From: TMED78 sp036337035
GTDB lineage: Bacteria; Pseudomonadota; Gammaproteobacteria; Steroidobacterales; Rariloculaceae
Direction of reading: 5' to 3'
Length of the DNA: 64,000 bases
Assembly: GCA_036337035.1 (NCBI GenBank)
Contig: JAYZFC010000006.1
Coordinates: 20,296-84,295 of the forward strand
The notes beneath the pieces are model-generated. The model saw nothing but the letters and a program-made list of their open reading frames with translations. It was not told the DNA's origin and searched no databases. Below are positions 27,534 through 36,234 of the stretch, piece after piece. Positions within the stretch are counted from its first letter, which is position 1; each line of letters opens with the position of its first letter. A program made the translations under genes and the position numbers.

Positions 27534-29139
27534 CTCTATTAAAATAGATTAATGCGCTAGCAATTAAAATAACATAACCTACCCAAATTGGATTCAGATC
27601 AAGAATCAACCAAGAAAAACCTGAAATAAAAAATAAAATAGAAGATAGCAGGCTTGACTCTGCTTCTGCTTGTCTAACCTTATGATTATTTAAATTCTTG
27701 CTTTCTTCTTGTATCTCTTGACTTTCTAGATTATATTTTTGAATAAAGGTTTGAAATAAAGTAGGCAATTGTAGGAAATCTTCACTCATTTCTGGCCATT
27801 TTTTGACTATTTCTTTTATGTGAGCTTTAACACTTGTTCTCTCTTTCATCCAATTCTCAAGAAAAGGCTTAGCTGTGTCCCATAAGTCTAAATCTGGGTA
27901 TAGCTGCCTGCCTAATCCCTCAATATTCAAAAGAGTTTTTTGTAGAAGCACTAGCTGTGGCTGAACCCTCATATCAAATTTTCTAGCTGTATCAAAAAGC
28001 CTCATAAGAACTAATCCAAAAGAAATTTCCCTCAAAGGCTTATTAAAAATTGGTTCACATACTGACCTAATAGCTGCTTCAAACTCATCAACCCTAGTAT
28101 CTGGCGGAACCCATCCAGAATCAACATGAAGTTTTGCAACTCTATAATAGTCATTATTAAAAAATGCTAAGAAGTTTCCTGCAAGGTAATGCTGATCTCT
28201 TTTACTCAAGCTACCTACTATCCCAAAATCAATAGCAACATACTTGGGCTCATCTGGATGTTTATTATCTATAAAAATATTTCCTGGATGCATGTCAGCA
28301 TGAAAAAAATTATCTCTAAATACCTGAGTAAAGAAAATTTCAACACCATTTTCTGCTAACTTCTTTATATCTGTTTTAGACTTAACTAGAGACTCGATAT
28401 CACTTATTGGCACACCTACAACTTTCTCCATAACCATTATATTTTTTCTGCAATAGTCCCAATAAACTTCTGGCACATATAACATACCCGAACTATGAAA
28501 ATTTCTTTTTAGTTGATTAGCGTTAGAAGCTTCTGCCATAAGATCTAATTCTTTATCAAGAGTCTTTTCAAATTCTGATACTACTTCCATTAATCTTAAT
28601 CTTTTTCCTTCTTTCCAATACTTATCTATCCCTGAAGCTAATAAATATAAAAGATCAAGATCTTTTTCAATTTGCTTTCTAACGCCAGGTCTTAGAATTT
28701 TAACTACTACTTCCTCTCCTGTTTTTAACTTAGCATCATGAACTTGTGCAACAGATGCTGCAGCTAGAGGCTCTCTTACAAATTCTTTAAATACCTCACC
28801 TATGGGCTTTTTATAAGTATCTTCTAAAATAGAAATACTCTCTTCAGGATTAAAAGGCGGGACTTGATCTTGTAACTTAACTAGCTCGTTTATTACTTCT
28901 CTTGGAAAAATATCTCCTCTAGTAGAAATTGCCTGTCCAAATTTAACAAAAATTGGTCCCAGCTCTTCTAATGCCTTCCTAACTCTTATACCTAAAGAAT
29001 CATTACTGCTCTTTCTAGGAATAATTCTTAAAATATGATAAATGGGGCTAAATATAAGCTTCCATAACAAAATATCTAAGTCGTGCTTAAATAAAATCTT
29101 TTGAATAACTACAATTCTTAAAATTAATCTTAATTTCAT
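27523..29139 (-). CDS. ubiB: Ubiquinone biosynthesis atypical kinase/ATPase UbiB
   Basis: ADCK-family protein-kinase-like ATPase needed for ubiquinone synthesis, anchored in the inner membrane. The 538-residue product has the family motif KFGQAIS, the alanine-rich nucleotide loop AAASVAQVH, HADMHPGNIFID and AIDFGIVG. Two hydrophobic segments close the C-terminus (about residues 500-535), as in E. coli UbiB. It begins one base after ubiJ ends, giving the standard gammaproteobacterial ubiE-ubiJ-ubiB cluster. Confidence 0.96.
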   Translation of the reverse strand: MKLRLILRIVVIQKILFKHDLDILLWKLIFSPIYHILRIIPRKSSNDSLGIRVRKALEELGPIFVKFGQAISTRGDIFPREVINELVKLQDQVPPFNPEESISILEDTYKKPIGEVFKEFVREPLAAASVAQVHDAKLKTGEEVVVKILRPGVRKQIEKDLDLLYLLASGIDKYWKEGKRLRLMEVVSEFEKTLDKELDLMAEASNANQLKRNFHSSGMLYVPEVYWDYCRKNIMVMEKVVGVPISDIESLVKSKTDIKKLAENGVEIFFTQVFRDNFFHADMHPGNIFIDNKHPDEPKYVAIDFGIVGSLSKRDQHYLAGNFLAFFNNDYYRVAKLHVDSGWVPPDTRVDEFEAAIRSVCEPIFNKPLREISFGLVLMRLFDTARKFDMRVQPQLVLLQKTLLNIEGLGRQLYPDLDLWDTAKPFLENWMKERTSVKAHIKEIVKKWPEMSEDFLQLPTLFQTFIQKYNLESQEIQEESKNLNNHKVRQAEAESSLLSSILFFISGFSWLILDLNPIWVGYVILIASALIYFNRVMR

Positions 29140-29140
29140 A

Positions 29141-29737
29141 CTAGTACTTATTTTCCATAGAGATATTTCTGAATTCTAAAATTTTTCTTTCTGCATCATC
29201 TCTTAATAAATCTACTGCATCATAAAATTTATTAGCTTCAGCTATAGTCGGCAGAGACTTATTTTCTTCTTGGAGAAATTCTTTAATATTAAGAAGCAGT
29301 TTTTTATGGATTTTTCTACGAAAATCAATAGTATTATTAATAAAATCTATAGAATGATAAGTAAAAAAATCTCCAAAAATTTCAGATAAGTAGAATTCAA
29401 AATCTGGCTTTATTAAATTAAGCAAGGTATAAATATCATCTAATACGCTAGCGTCACCGTCAATTGATACTCTATCCAATTTCTGTCCTTTTGAGCGTAA
29501 AAATGATAATAATGAAATTGGGCTTCCCGATAAAGTGACATGAGCCAGCTCATCAAAGACATTTTTTATAAAAATGTGCTTATCATTAATTATCACAAAT
29601 ATTTCAATATCTATAATATCTACTTTTATCAATAATACTTTATGTCCTAACTCAGAAATAAAGTTATTGGCTGTAGCTGATCTCAATATTTGACTGTTTA
29701 AATATTCCTCTAGGGATCTTAATATCTTCTCTTCCAT
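29141..29737 (-). CDS. ubiJ: Ubiquinone biosynthesis accessory factor UbiJ
   Basis: SCP2-domain lipid-binding factor that, with UbiK, helps the soluble Ubi complex handle hydrophobic intermediates. Recognition rests on an SCP2-like segment (VTLSGSPISLLSFLRS, VSIDGDASVLDDI), the FEFYLSEIFGD stretch, a C-terminal helix and the position between ubiE and ubiB. I chose ATG at 29737 (MEEKILRSL, 198 residues). A longer frame from a TTG at 29761 would overlap ubiE by 17 bases without a better ribosome site. Sequence conservation in this family is low. Confidence 0.85.
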   Translation of the reverse strand: MEEKILRSLEEYLNSQILRSATANNFISELGHKVLLIKVDIIDIEIFVIINDKHIFIKNVFDELAHVTLSGSPISLLSFLRSKGQKLDRVSIDGDASVLDDIYTLLNLIKPDFEFYLSEIFGDFFTYHSIDFINNTIDFRRKIHKKLLLNIKEFLQEENKSLPTIAEANKFYDAVDLLRDDAERKILEFRNISMENKY

Positions 29738-29744
29738 TATTTTT

Positions 29745-30509
29745 TTATATTCTATAACCAATATGTAAAGATACTATTCCAGCGGACAAATTATAATATT
29801 TACAATTTACAAAACCCTGATCTTCCATCATTTCCTTCAAAATATCTTGATTAGGATGGCGCCGAATTGACTCTACTAAATATTCATAACTATTTTTATC
29901 ACTAAGCACTAACTCTCCAATCTTTGGTAATACTTTAAAACTATAAAATTCATACAGCCTTTCTAAGAGACCTAAATTAGCTTTGGAAAACTCTAAAACT
30001 AGCAGCCTTCCTCCTGGCTTAATAACTTTATACATAGATGATAAAGCTAAAGACTTATCTGTTACATTCCTTAGACCAAAACCAATAGTTACACAGTCAA
30101 ATATTGATCCATGAAATGGCAGACACTCTGCATCCGCCTGCATAAATGACATGTTTCTAAAGATTCCAGAATCTATAGCCTTATCCCTACCAATCTTAAG
30201 CATATTGGAATTAATATCAGTAGCTATTACTTTACCTTCATGACCTACTTGTCTAGCTAAACTAATTGCTAAATCACAACTACCAGCTGCTACATCTAGG
30301 GCAGAATTGCCTAATCTCAGTCCTGTATTATTTAAAGCAAACCTCTTCCATAACCTATGTAAACCAAAGGACATTATGTCATTCATAAGATCATATTTTT
30401 GGTGAACTGAATCAAAAACAGAATGTACTCTTTTTTTCTTCTCTTGCCACCTTACTTTCTCAAATCCAAAGTCAGTTAAAGGTTTTTCTTTCAGATCTCT
30501 ATCTTCCAA
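29745..30509 (-). CDS. ubiE: Ubiquinone/menaquinone C-methyltransferase UbiE
   Basis: SAM-dependent methyltransferase acting on demethylated benzoquinol intermediates. The 254-residue product has VFDSVHQKYDLMNDIMSFGLHRLWK, FGLRNVTDK, and a C-terminal SLHIGYRI. SAM motif I reads DVAAGSCDLA, where E. coli has a GGTGDL form; the acidic residue is kept, so activity is still expected. It overlaps DUF971 by 11 bases and precedes ubiJ. Confidence 0.95.
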   Translation of the reverse strand: MEDRDLKEKPLTDFGFEKVRWQEKKKRVHSVFDSVHQKYDLMNDIMSFGLHRLWKRFALNNTGLRLGNSALDVAAGSCDLAISLARQVGHEGKVIATDINSNMLKIGRDKAIDSGIFRNMSFMQADAECLPFHGSIFDCVTIGFGLRNVTDKSLALSSMYKVIKPGGRLLVLEFSKANLGLLERLYEFYSFKVLPKIGELVLSDKNSYEYLVESIRRHPNQDILKEMMEDQGFVNCKYYNLSAGIVSLHIGYRI

Positions 30510-30849
30510 TGTTTCTAGTCCTTTCTAGATACCTTTTTGAGTTTTTTTCAAAATTTATTCCAAGCTCGTAAATAAATTGCCAAGTATATATGCCCGTATT
30601 ATGCCCGTCATTAAAAATTAATTTAATAGCATACAGACCTATTGGTTTAATATCTGTTATTTCTACATCTTCTTTTCCTAACACTAACGCGCCTTCTCCT
30701 CCACCATGGCCCTTTACTTCTGCAGAAGGTGAAAAAACTCTTAAATATTTAGATGTTAATAAAAATACTTTTCCATCTGGAAAAATTACTTCTAATTTTT
30801 TCTTATTTTTATGTAGCTTGATTCTTTTAGGAATATGCGTATCTTTCAT
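30499..30849 (-). CDS. DUF971 (gamma-butyrobetaine hydroxylase N-terminal-like) protein
   Basis: The 116-residue product has the DUF971 pattern: IPKRIKLHKNKKKLEVIFPDG, LRVFSPSAEVKGHGGG, and the C-terminal IYTWQFIYELG. Related domains form the N-terminus of gamma-butyrobetaine hydroxylase, where they bind zinc, and small stand-alone members are linked to iron-sulfur protein assembly. In Pseudomonas a DUF971 gene also lies near ubiE. The role is uncertain. It is followed by ubiE with an 11-base overlap. Confidence 0.82.
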   Translation of the reverse strand: MKDTHIPKRIKLHKNKKKLEVIFPDGKVFLLTSKYLRVFSPSAEVKGHGGGEGALVLGKEDVEITDIKPIGLYAIKLIFNDGHNTGIYTWQFIYELGINFEKNSKRYLERTRNIGR

Positions 30850-30861
30850 ACAAATATAAAA

Positions 30862-31761
30862 CTATTTCTTTGCCCTAGGATGTGACCTATCATATGCCTG
30901 AGCCAAATGCTGAAAATTTAGATGTGTATAAATTTGGGTTGAAGCAATACTAGAATGCCCTAATAGCTCTTGAACAGCCCGCAAGTCTGAACTTGACTCT
31001 AGCATATGTGTAGCAAATGAATGTCTAAGCATATGAGGATGAATATTAATACCAAGACCAAGTCTTTCTGACCAAACTTTAAATCGCAGCTGAATTGCTC
31101 TAGGAGTTATCCTAGTTCCTCTTTTAGAAATAAATAATGCTTTTTCATTATTAGATTTTATAAACTCTCTCCTATCAAGCCAAATTTTTATTGCTATAAC
31201 TGCATATTTACCAACAGGCAAAATCCTAGATTTATTACCTTTACCTAGAACTCTTACCGTTCTATCTACAAGATCTAAATCTAGAATATCTAAGCCTACA
31301 ACTTCTGATAATCTTAAGCCCGAGGAATAAAACAACTCTAGAATCGCCCTATCTCTTACAATTAAGTCATCATTTCCTTCTAAAGAAAGCAAGCTTGCAA
31401 CTTGGTCAGCATCCAAAGTTTTTGGCAGTCTTCTTGGTATTTTAGGAGCTTGTATATTTTTTGCAGGATTTAAATCTATAATATTCTGATTGACAAGAAA
31501 ATCTAGAAAGCTTCTAACAGAAGAGAGTCGTCTAGCAATTGTTTTTGGTGCTAGACCTTGACGATGGCAGCTCGACACATAACCTCTAATTAAATATTCA
31601 TCCATTTTATGAATTTTATCAGTCATAGTGCTTAAGAAAATTATAAATACGCTAATATCTCTACTATAGGCATCTATTGTATGGGATGAAAACCTCCTTT
31701 CGACAGTAAGCTTATCTAAAAACTGATTCTTATATTTATCAAAATATGCAATATTATTCAT
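30862..31761 (-). CDS. xerC: Tyrosine recombinase XerC
   Basis: Site-specific recombinase that with XerD resolves chromosome dimers at dif. The 299-residue product has an N-terminal SAM-like DNA-binding domain. The catalytic residues are Arg in SSGLRLSEV, the Lys region in VLGKGNKSR, His-x-x-Arg in HMLRHSFATH, His in LGHSS and the nucleophile Tyr in TQIYTHL. The order dapF-DUF484-xerC identifies it as XerC rather than XerD. It overlaps DUF484 by eight bases. Confidence 0.95.
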   Translation of the reverse strand: MNNIAYFDKYKNQFLDKLTVERRFSSHTIDAYSRDISVFIIFLSTMTDKIHKMDEYLIRGYVSSCHRQGLAPKTIARRLSSVRSFLDFLVNQNIIDLNPAKNIQAPKIPRRLPKTLDADQVASLLSLEGNDDLIVRDRAILELFYSSGLRLSEVVGLDILDLDLVDRTVRVLGKGNKSRILPVGKYAVIAIKIWLDRREFIKSNNEKALFISKRGTRITPRAIQLRFKVWSERLGLGINIHPHMLRHSFATHMLESSSDLRAVQELLGHSSIASTQIYTHLNFQHLAQAYDRSHPRAKK

Positions 31762-32467
31762 TGCTGTCTATAAAATTAGAAATAATAATATAAATAAGGT
31801 CGCCTAAACCAGATAAAATATCCACGCTTTGATTAGGATTAAAATAATCCTTCTCCATACTTCCAATTGCTAGAAAACCTAACATTATTTGATCTCCTAC
31901 AGGAATAAGCGCAGCTGACCTTATTATTGGATCGCTTCCAAACAGATATGTTGCATGCTCTGCTTTTATTTCTCCACACTTTGGTGAACCTAAATCAATA
32001 AATTTAGAAAAATAATCTAATTTTTTATCTTCTCTATTAAAGTATTTTATAAACTTATTGCTCTTAGTGGTTAGATTTTTTTTTCTAAGGTCATCACTAA
32101 TCATTAATACAGAAGATGCTATAGAAAAGTCATTATGTAAAAAGCTGTTAATTAGCTCCAGCCTTTCAGATAAATTATTAGTCTTTAATTGATTAAAATA
32201 TAGTTTTTGTATTTTTTTTATAAATAAGTCATTTTTTTTTCCTATAGAAATCAAATCAGCTAGCTTATTCTTATAATTAGCATTCTGATCACGAAGTAAG
32301 CTAACCTGATGCTCTATAAGAGAAATAGAGCCTTTAGGCTGATTATGATTAAGATTTACTTGTTCTAATATGTGAGGATTCTCATAAAAAAAATTAGGGT
32401 GCTTCTCTAGATAGATCACTATATCTTCCAGTGAGATATTTTCTTTATTAGAGCCCTGATCAGACAT
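31754..32467 (-). CDS. DUF484 family protein
   Basis: The 237-residue product has the DUF484 start (DIVIYLEKHPNFFYENPHIL), then SISLIEHQVSLLRDQN, a coiled-coil-like stretch, and a GAF-like C-terminal half (AALIPVGDQIMLGFLAIGS). The family has no established function but is almost always found between dapF and xerC in gammaproteobacteria, as here, with eight-base overlaps on both sides. Confidence 0.9.
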   Translation of the reverse strand: MSDQGSNKENISLEDIVIYLEKHPNFFYENPHILEQVNLNHNQPKGSISLIEHQVSLLRDQNANYKNKLADLISIGKKNDLFIKKIQKLYFNQLKTNNLSERLELINSFLHNDFSIASSVLMISDDLRKKNLTTKSNKFIKYFNREDKKLDYFSKFIDLGSPKCGEIKAEHATYLFGSDPIIRSAALIPVGDQIMLGFLAIGSMEKDYFNPNQSVDILSGLGDLIYIIISNFIDSNE

Positions 32468-33290
32468 AATCTATATCTCCTTCATAACAAATATTTGCCT
32501 CTCCTGTTAGCCATAATTGCTCTTCCAAGCTAGGCCAATGAACCTCTAAAACACCTCCAGACATTATTATTCTTAATCTTAAATTTAAATTATAAAGTTT
32601 TATTCCTATCGCGGCGGCTGCTGCTGCTCCAGTTCCACAAGCAAGAGTCTCGCCAACACCTCGTTCAAAAACACGAAGAGCTAGCTCCTTTTTATTCTTT
32701 ATTTTCATAAATCCAACATTTACGCTCTCTGGAAAACGATTCTTATCGTTCTGCATATAATCACTTATAACATTAAGATCGCATTCCTCTAGGCCATCAT
32801 CAATAATGACGGCATGCGGGTTTCCCATAGACAAAACTGAATAATCTAAGACACAGCCATTTATGCTTGCTTTATGAATACTTTTATTATCATTATAAAA
32901 ATATGGGAGCGACTTTGGGCGGAATTCAGGAATGCCGAGCGAAGTGGTTATTCTATTATTATTTATTAATGAGGCATCTACCTGCCCTGATAAAGACTCT
33001 AATTTAATATTTTTTATATTATATTTATGTGTTAAATACCTAGCTACACATCTAGCGCCATTACCACACTGCTCTGCTTCAGAACCATCTGCATTAAAGG
33101 TCGTGTATCGTGCATCAAATTTATTGCTAGAAGGCTCTTCAATAATCATCAGCTGATCAAAACCTATTCCAGAACTAGAATTTGACCATTTTCTTATTGT
33201 TTCAAGACTCGGCAAAGGTGTATTTTTAGGCCATTCAATAAGCATAAATAAATTACCGCAGGCGTCCATCTTTGTATATTTTATGCTCAT
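32460..33290 (-). CDS. dapF: Diaminopimelate epimerase
   Basis: Interconverts LL- and meso-diaminopimelate for lysine and peptidoglycan synthesis. The 276-residue product has FTKMDACGN-like KYTKMDACGN at the N-terminus, the first catalytic cysteine in CGNGARCVARY, and the second in ERGVGETLACGTGA. Length matches the family (274). It is the first gene of dapF-DUF484-xerC, and 121 bases separate it from the divergent ParA gene. Confidence 0.96.
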   Translation of the reverse strand: MSIKYTKMDACGNLFMLIEWPKNTPLPSLETIRKWSNSSSGIGFDQLMIIEEPSSNKFDARYTTFNADGSEAEQCGNGARCVARYLTHKYNIKNIKLESLSGQVDASLINNNRITTSLGIPEFRPKSLPYFYNDNKSIHKASINGCVLDYSVLSMGNPHAVIIDDGLEECDLNVISDYMQNDKNRFPESVNVGFMKIKNKKELALRVFERGVGETLACGTGAAAAAAIGIKLYNLNLRLRIIMSGGVLEVHWPSLEEQLWLTGEANICYEGDIDYV

Positions 33291-33411
33291 AATCTAATAA
33301 GATAACATCAAATAGAACAAATATAATTAAAATCTCATATATGACATATTTTTTCTATCGAAATATCTTAATAATTAGACTTATAGCATTGTTATGTATT
33401 AAAGTTAGAGG

Positions 33412-34056
33412 ATGAGAAAAATCCTAATAACTAATAACAAAGGTGGCTGCGGAAAAAGCACTTTGGCAACAAATTTAGCTGCTTATTTTGCAAATGAAGG
33501 TGTAACAACATCTTTAGCTGACTATGATGAGCAAGGATCTTCAGTAGAGTGGCTCGATAGAAGATCTGATAAATTTCCTAAAATTTCTTCTTTAATAGGA
33601 TATAAGGATGGATTGAAGCATATACCTAAAGCTACTGAAGTTCTGGTAATTGATGCGCCAGCAAGATCTTCAAATAAAGAATTAACAAATTTAATTAATC
33701 ATGTTGACACTATTTTAGTACCAGTTATGCCCTCATCAATAGATATGGAAGCTTCTGCTAAATATATATCCGAAATACTTACTAGAAATAAAATACAGAA
33801 TAAGCAAGCAAAAGTTGCACTTATCGCTAACAGAGTAAGAGAGAACACAATCATCTTTGATGAGCTTGATGTTTTTCTTGATAGCTATAAAATTCCTTAT
33901 ATTGCTACTCTTAGAGAAACTCAAAATTACATTAAGTCTTTTCAGAAAGGATTAGGAATACATGAAATGCCTCCATATCTTGCATGGCAAGACTGGGAAC
34001 AATGGGAACCAATCATTGATTGGCTTAATTCTAAAAAATCACAAATAAGCAAGTAA
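33412..34056 (+). CDS. Orphan ParA/MinD-family ATPase
   Basis: The 214-residue protein has the deviant Walker A motif NKGGCGKST at residues 8-16, the LADYDEQGSSVEWL switch region, and VIDAPA as Walker B-like element. It is short, without an N-terminal helix-turn-helix, and no parB-like gene is adjacent. This matches the small chromosomal ParA-like proteins that position cellular cargo or are unassigned, rather than the ParA of the chromosome ParABS system. It is a single gene, divergent from dapF and convergent with hemY (13-base gap). Confidence 0.82.
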   Translation: MRKILITNNKGGCGKSTLATNLAAYFANEGVTTSLADYDEQGSSVEWLDRRSDKFPKISSLIGYKDGLKHIPKATEVLVIDAPARSSNKELTNLINHVDTILVPVMPSSIDMEASAKYISEILTRNKIQNKQAKVALIANRVRENTIIFDELDVFLDSYKIPYIATLRETQNYIKSFQKGLGIHEMPPYLAWQDWEQWEPIIDWLNSKKSQISK

Positions 34057-34069
34057 TTAATCTGAAATT

Positions 34070-35251
34070 TTAATAATCTTTTTCCATATTTCTTATGGAA
34101 GATTCAATTCCTTTTCTATATACCTCGCAAGCTCTCTCACAATCTCCTAAATTTTTTAGCAGAAGTCCATAAAGTTGATAAGATTCTAATTTGGTATCAT
34201 CTATGGTTTGTATTGCTTCTAAATATTTTTTTGCTTTTCCCCATAACTCTAGAGACATACAAAGTCTGCCGCAAGTTAAAAGAAGATTAGCACTTTCAGG
34301 ATGATTCTCAAGCCATCTCTCTGACTTATGTAATTGATTATCTAATTTACTAGACCTAATAAGACCATATGAAAGAACTAAATCATTATCCCACTTCTTG
34401 CTGATGGCTTTGGATAATATTTGCTCTGCTTTGTCTCCAAGTCCTAAGTTTCCTAATAAAACAGAGTAGGTAGCTACTATGCCTGGCTCGTTCCTAATAG
34501 AATTTGAAAGACCACCAATAAATAAATCTAGGGCTTTATCTGTCAAATTTGATTTTTTACCTAATCTATTCAAAGCATTTTTAACTATAGATACTTTTTC
34601 TTGCTTATCAATCTCAGCATTAGAAATTCTTGCCGCTATGCTGATTAAAGAATCCCAATCTTGCAAAGAATTATAGGTTTTAGCCAATAGCTCTATCCCT
34701 AAAGGATGATTTGATTTACCATCCCTATAATTTTCCAGTGTTGCTAAAGCACCTTCATAATCCTTATTATTATATTGTAACTCAGCCTTCGTTAATAATA
34801 TTGCTGATTTTGAATTAGGAACATTCTCATAAGCAAGCCTCAACCACTCGTCCCTTCTATTGGTTAGCCCTTGTGAGTTAGCAGCCCTAGCTGCCAATAA
34901 AAACTTAATTAGTAACATGTCTGATGATTCTAATGTATTTGAAAAAATCTTTTCAGCTTTAGCCCAGCTTCCCTCAAAAAAATATTTCACTGCTAAATTA
35001 AGCTTATTATTATTTTTTTTATTTTTTATACTCTCTAAATTAAGAATAATTTTCTTTGGAATAAAGATAAATCTTGCTAATGTCCTAATTATAAAATACA
35101 GCATTAAGAACAGAATTAGGATAAATGGAAAAGATGTCTCAATAGAATAACCTAAATACTCTATCAGAACATATCCTATATCCTTGAGAAGCAGGTGAGC
35201 AATAAACGCACCTACTGCCATTGAAAATATTAATACTATGCCTATCTTCAT
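34070..35251 (-). CDS. hemY: HemY-like inner-membrane TPR protein
   Basis: The 393-residue protein has two N-terminal membrane segments (about residues 3-20 and 42-62). The HemY N-terminal region follows (LARFIFIPKKI, FFEGSWAKAEK), then tetratricopeptide-like helices to the end. In E. coli hemY follows hemC, hemD and hemX; here those are absent and the gene stands alone between convergent parA and divergent ubiK. Despite its name, the family's exact role in heme metabolism is not settled. Confidence 0.83.
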   Translation of the reverse strand: MKIGIVLIFSMAVGAFIAHLLLKDIGYVLIEYLGYSIETSFPFILILFLMLYFIIRTLARFIFIPKKIILNLESIKNKKNNNKLNLAVKYFFEGSWAKAEKIFSNTLESSDMLLIKFLLAARAANSQGLTNRRDEWLRLAYENVPNSKSAILLTKAELQYNNKDYEGALATLENYRDGKSNHPLGIELLAKTYNSLQDWDSLISIAARISNAEIDKQEKVSIVKNALNRLGKKSNLTDKALDLFIGGLSNSIRNEPGIVATYSVLLGNLGLGDKAEQILSKAISKKWDNDLVLSYGLIRSSKLDNQLHKSERWLENHPESANLLLTCGRLCMSLELWGKAKKYLEAIQTIDDTKLESYQLYGLLLKNLGDCERACEVYRKGIESSIRNMEKDY

Positions 35252-35408
35252 CTAACTATAAATCCATATTTTAGCTTTTCTCTAGAAGGATTAAATATAA
35301 TCTACGAAAAATACCCTAATATTCCTAAAAAAATCTTAGCCATGTATAATTAATATTATTCTTTATTGTGAATAAGGCAATAATTTTTTAATTTTATAAG
35401 GAAAACAT

Positions 35409-35681
35409 ATGTCTAAATTCTTCGATCAACGAAAAATAGATGAGCTATCAAAAAAACTAGCTGAGGCTATTCCTGAAAATTATCAAATAATAAAAAGCGA
35501 TTTAGAAGAAAACTTTAAATCATTACTTAATACTGGTTTATCTAAAATGGATTTAGTAACTAGAGAAGAATTTGATCTTCAGGTTTCAGTCCTAGCCAGA
35601 ACAAGAAAAAAACTAGAAGATCTGGAACAAGCTATTTCAGAAGCTAATAAAAAAAATTCTGGAAACATTCAAGATCAATAA
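35409..35681 (+). CDS. ubiK: Ubiquinone biosynthesis accessory factor UbiK (BMFP domain)
   Basis: The 90-residue protein matches the YqiC/UbiK family: FFDQRKIDELSKKLAEAIPE, an amphipathic N-terminal helix, then MDLVTREEFDLQVSVLARTRKKLEDLE, a coiled coil that trimerises. UbiK binds UbiJ and is needed for efficient aerobic ubiquinone production in E. coli. A TATAAT-like element and AAGGAAAA precede the ATG at 35409. It is 49 bases upstream of a cytochrome c gene. Confidence 0.9.
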   Translation: MSKFFDQRKIDELSKKLAEAIPENYQIIKSDLEENFKSLLNTGLSKMDLVTREEFDLQVSVLARTRKKLEDLEQAISEANKKNSGNIQDQ

Positions 35682-35730
35682 CTAGACAGATTAAGATTTA
35701 TCGCTATAATTACATTTTTTTGGAGTTGTT

Positions 35731-36225
35731 TTGAAAAGTAGAGAGCAAAAATTTTTTGATATCTTTATGCTACTAGTGGGCATATATGTTGGTACCATGA
35801 TCTCTATTGCTGTGTTTGCTAACTTTACCTCTGAAGATGATTCAAGGATAAGCAACTCCTCAAATTCTGATAGAATAATGCCAATTGGTCAGTTTGCTCT
35901 TCTGGGTGATTCCGATATAGGACAACTGATCAATCCTCATCAAAATGCAACCCCAAATTTAGAAGCAACATCACTATCTGGCACAGAAGTATATAATCAA
36001 GCATGCTCATTATGTCATCAAAGCCCAGGGGTTGCGGGTGCACCAGTATTTGGAGATATAAATGCATGGGGCCCAAGAATACTACAAGGTACAAATACGC
36101 TACAGGATCATGCAATCAACGGCTATACTGGTGAATCAGGATATATGCCTCCGAAAGGCGGCCGACTCGATTTATCTGATGATGAGATAATTCTTGCACT
36201 TAATTTTATGCTTGAATCTATATAA
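35731..36225 (+). CDS. Membrane-anchored cytochrome c (c5-like)
   Basis: The 164-residue product starts with TTG at 35731, preceded five bases upstream by GGAG. One N-terminal membrane segment (residues about 9-31) anchors a periplasmic class I cytochrome domain. The heme-binding CSLCH is at residues 92-96, and the distal ligand Met139 is in GYMPPKGGRLDLSDDE, a C-terminal pattern seen in cytochrome c5 proteins. It is probably an electron carrier to a terminal oxidase. A metallo-beta-lactamase-fold gene follows after nine bases. Confidence 0.85.
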   Translation: MKSREQKFFDIFMLLVGIYVGTMISIAVFANFTSEDDSRISNSSNSDRIMPIGQFALLGDSDIGQLINPHQNATPNLEATSLSGTEVYNQACSLCHQSPGVAGAPVFGDINAWGPRILQGTNTLQDHAINGYTGESGYMPPKGGRLDLSDDEIILALNFMLESI

Positions 36226-36234
36226 AAATCATTA

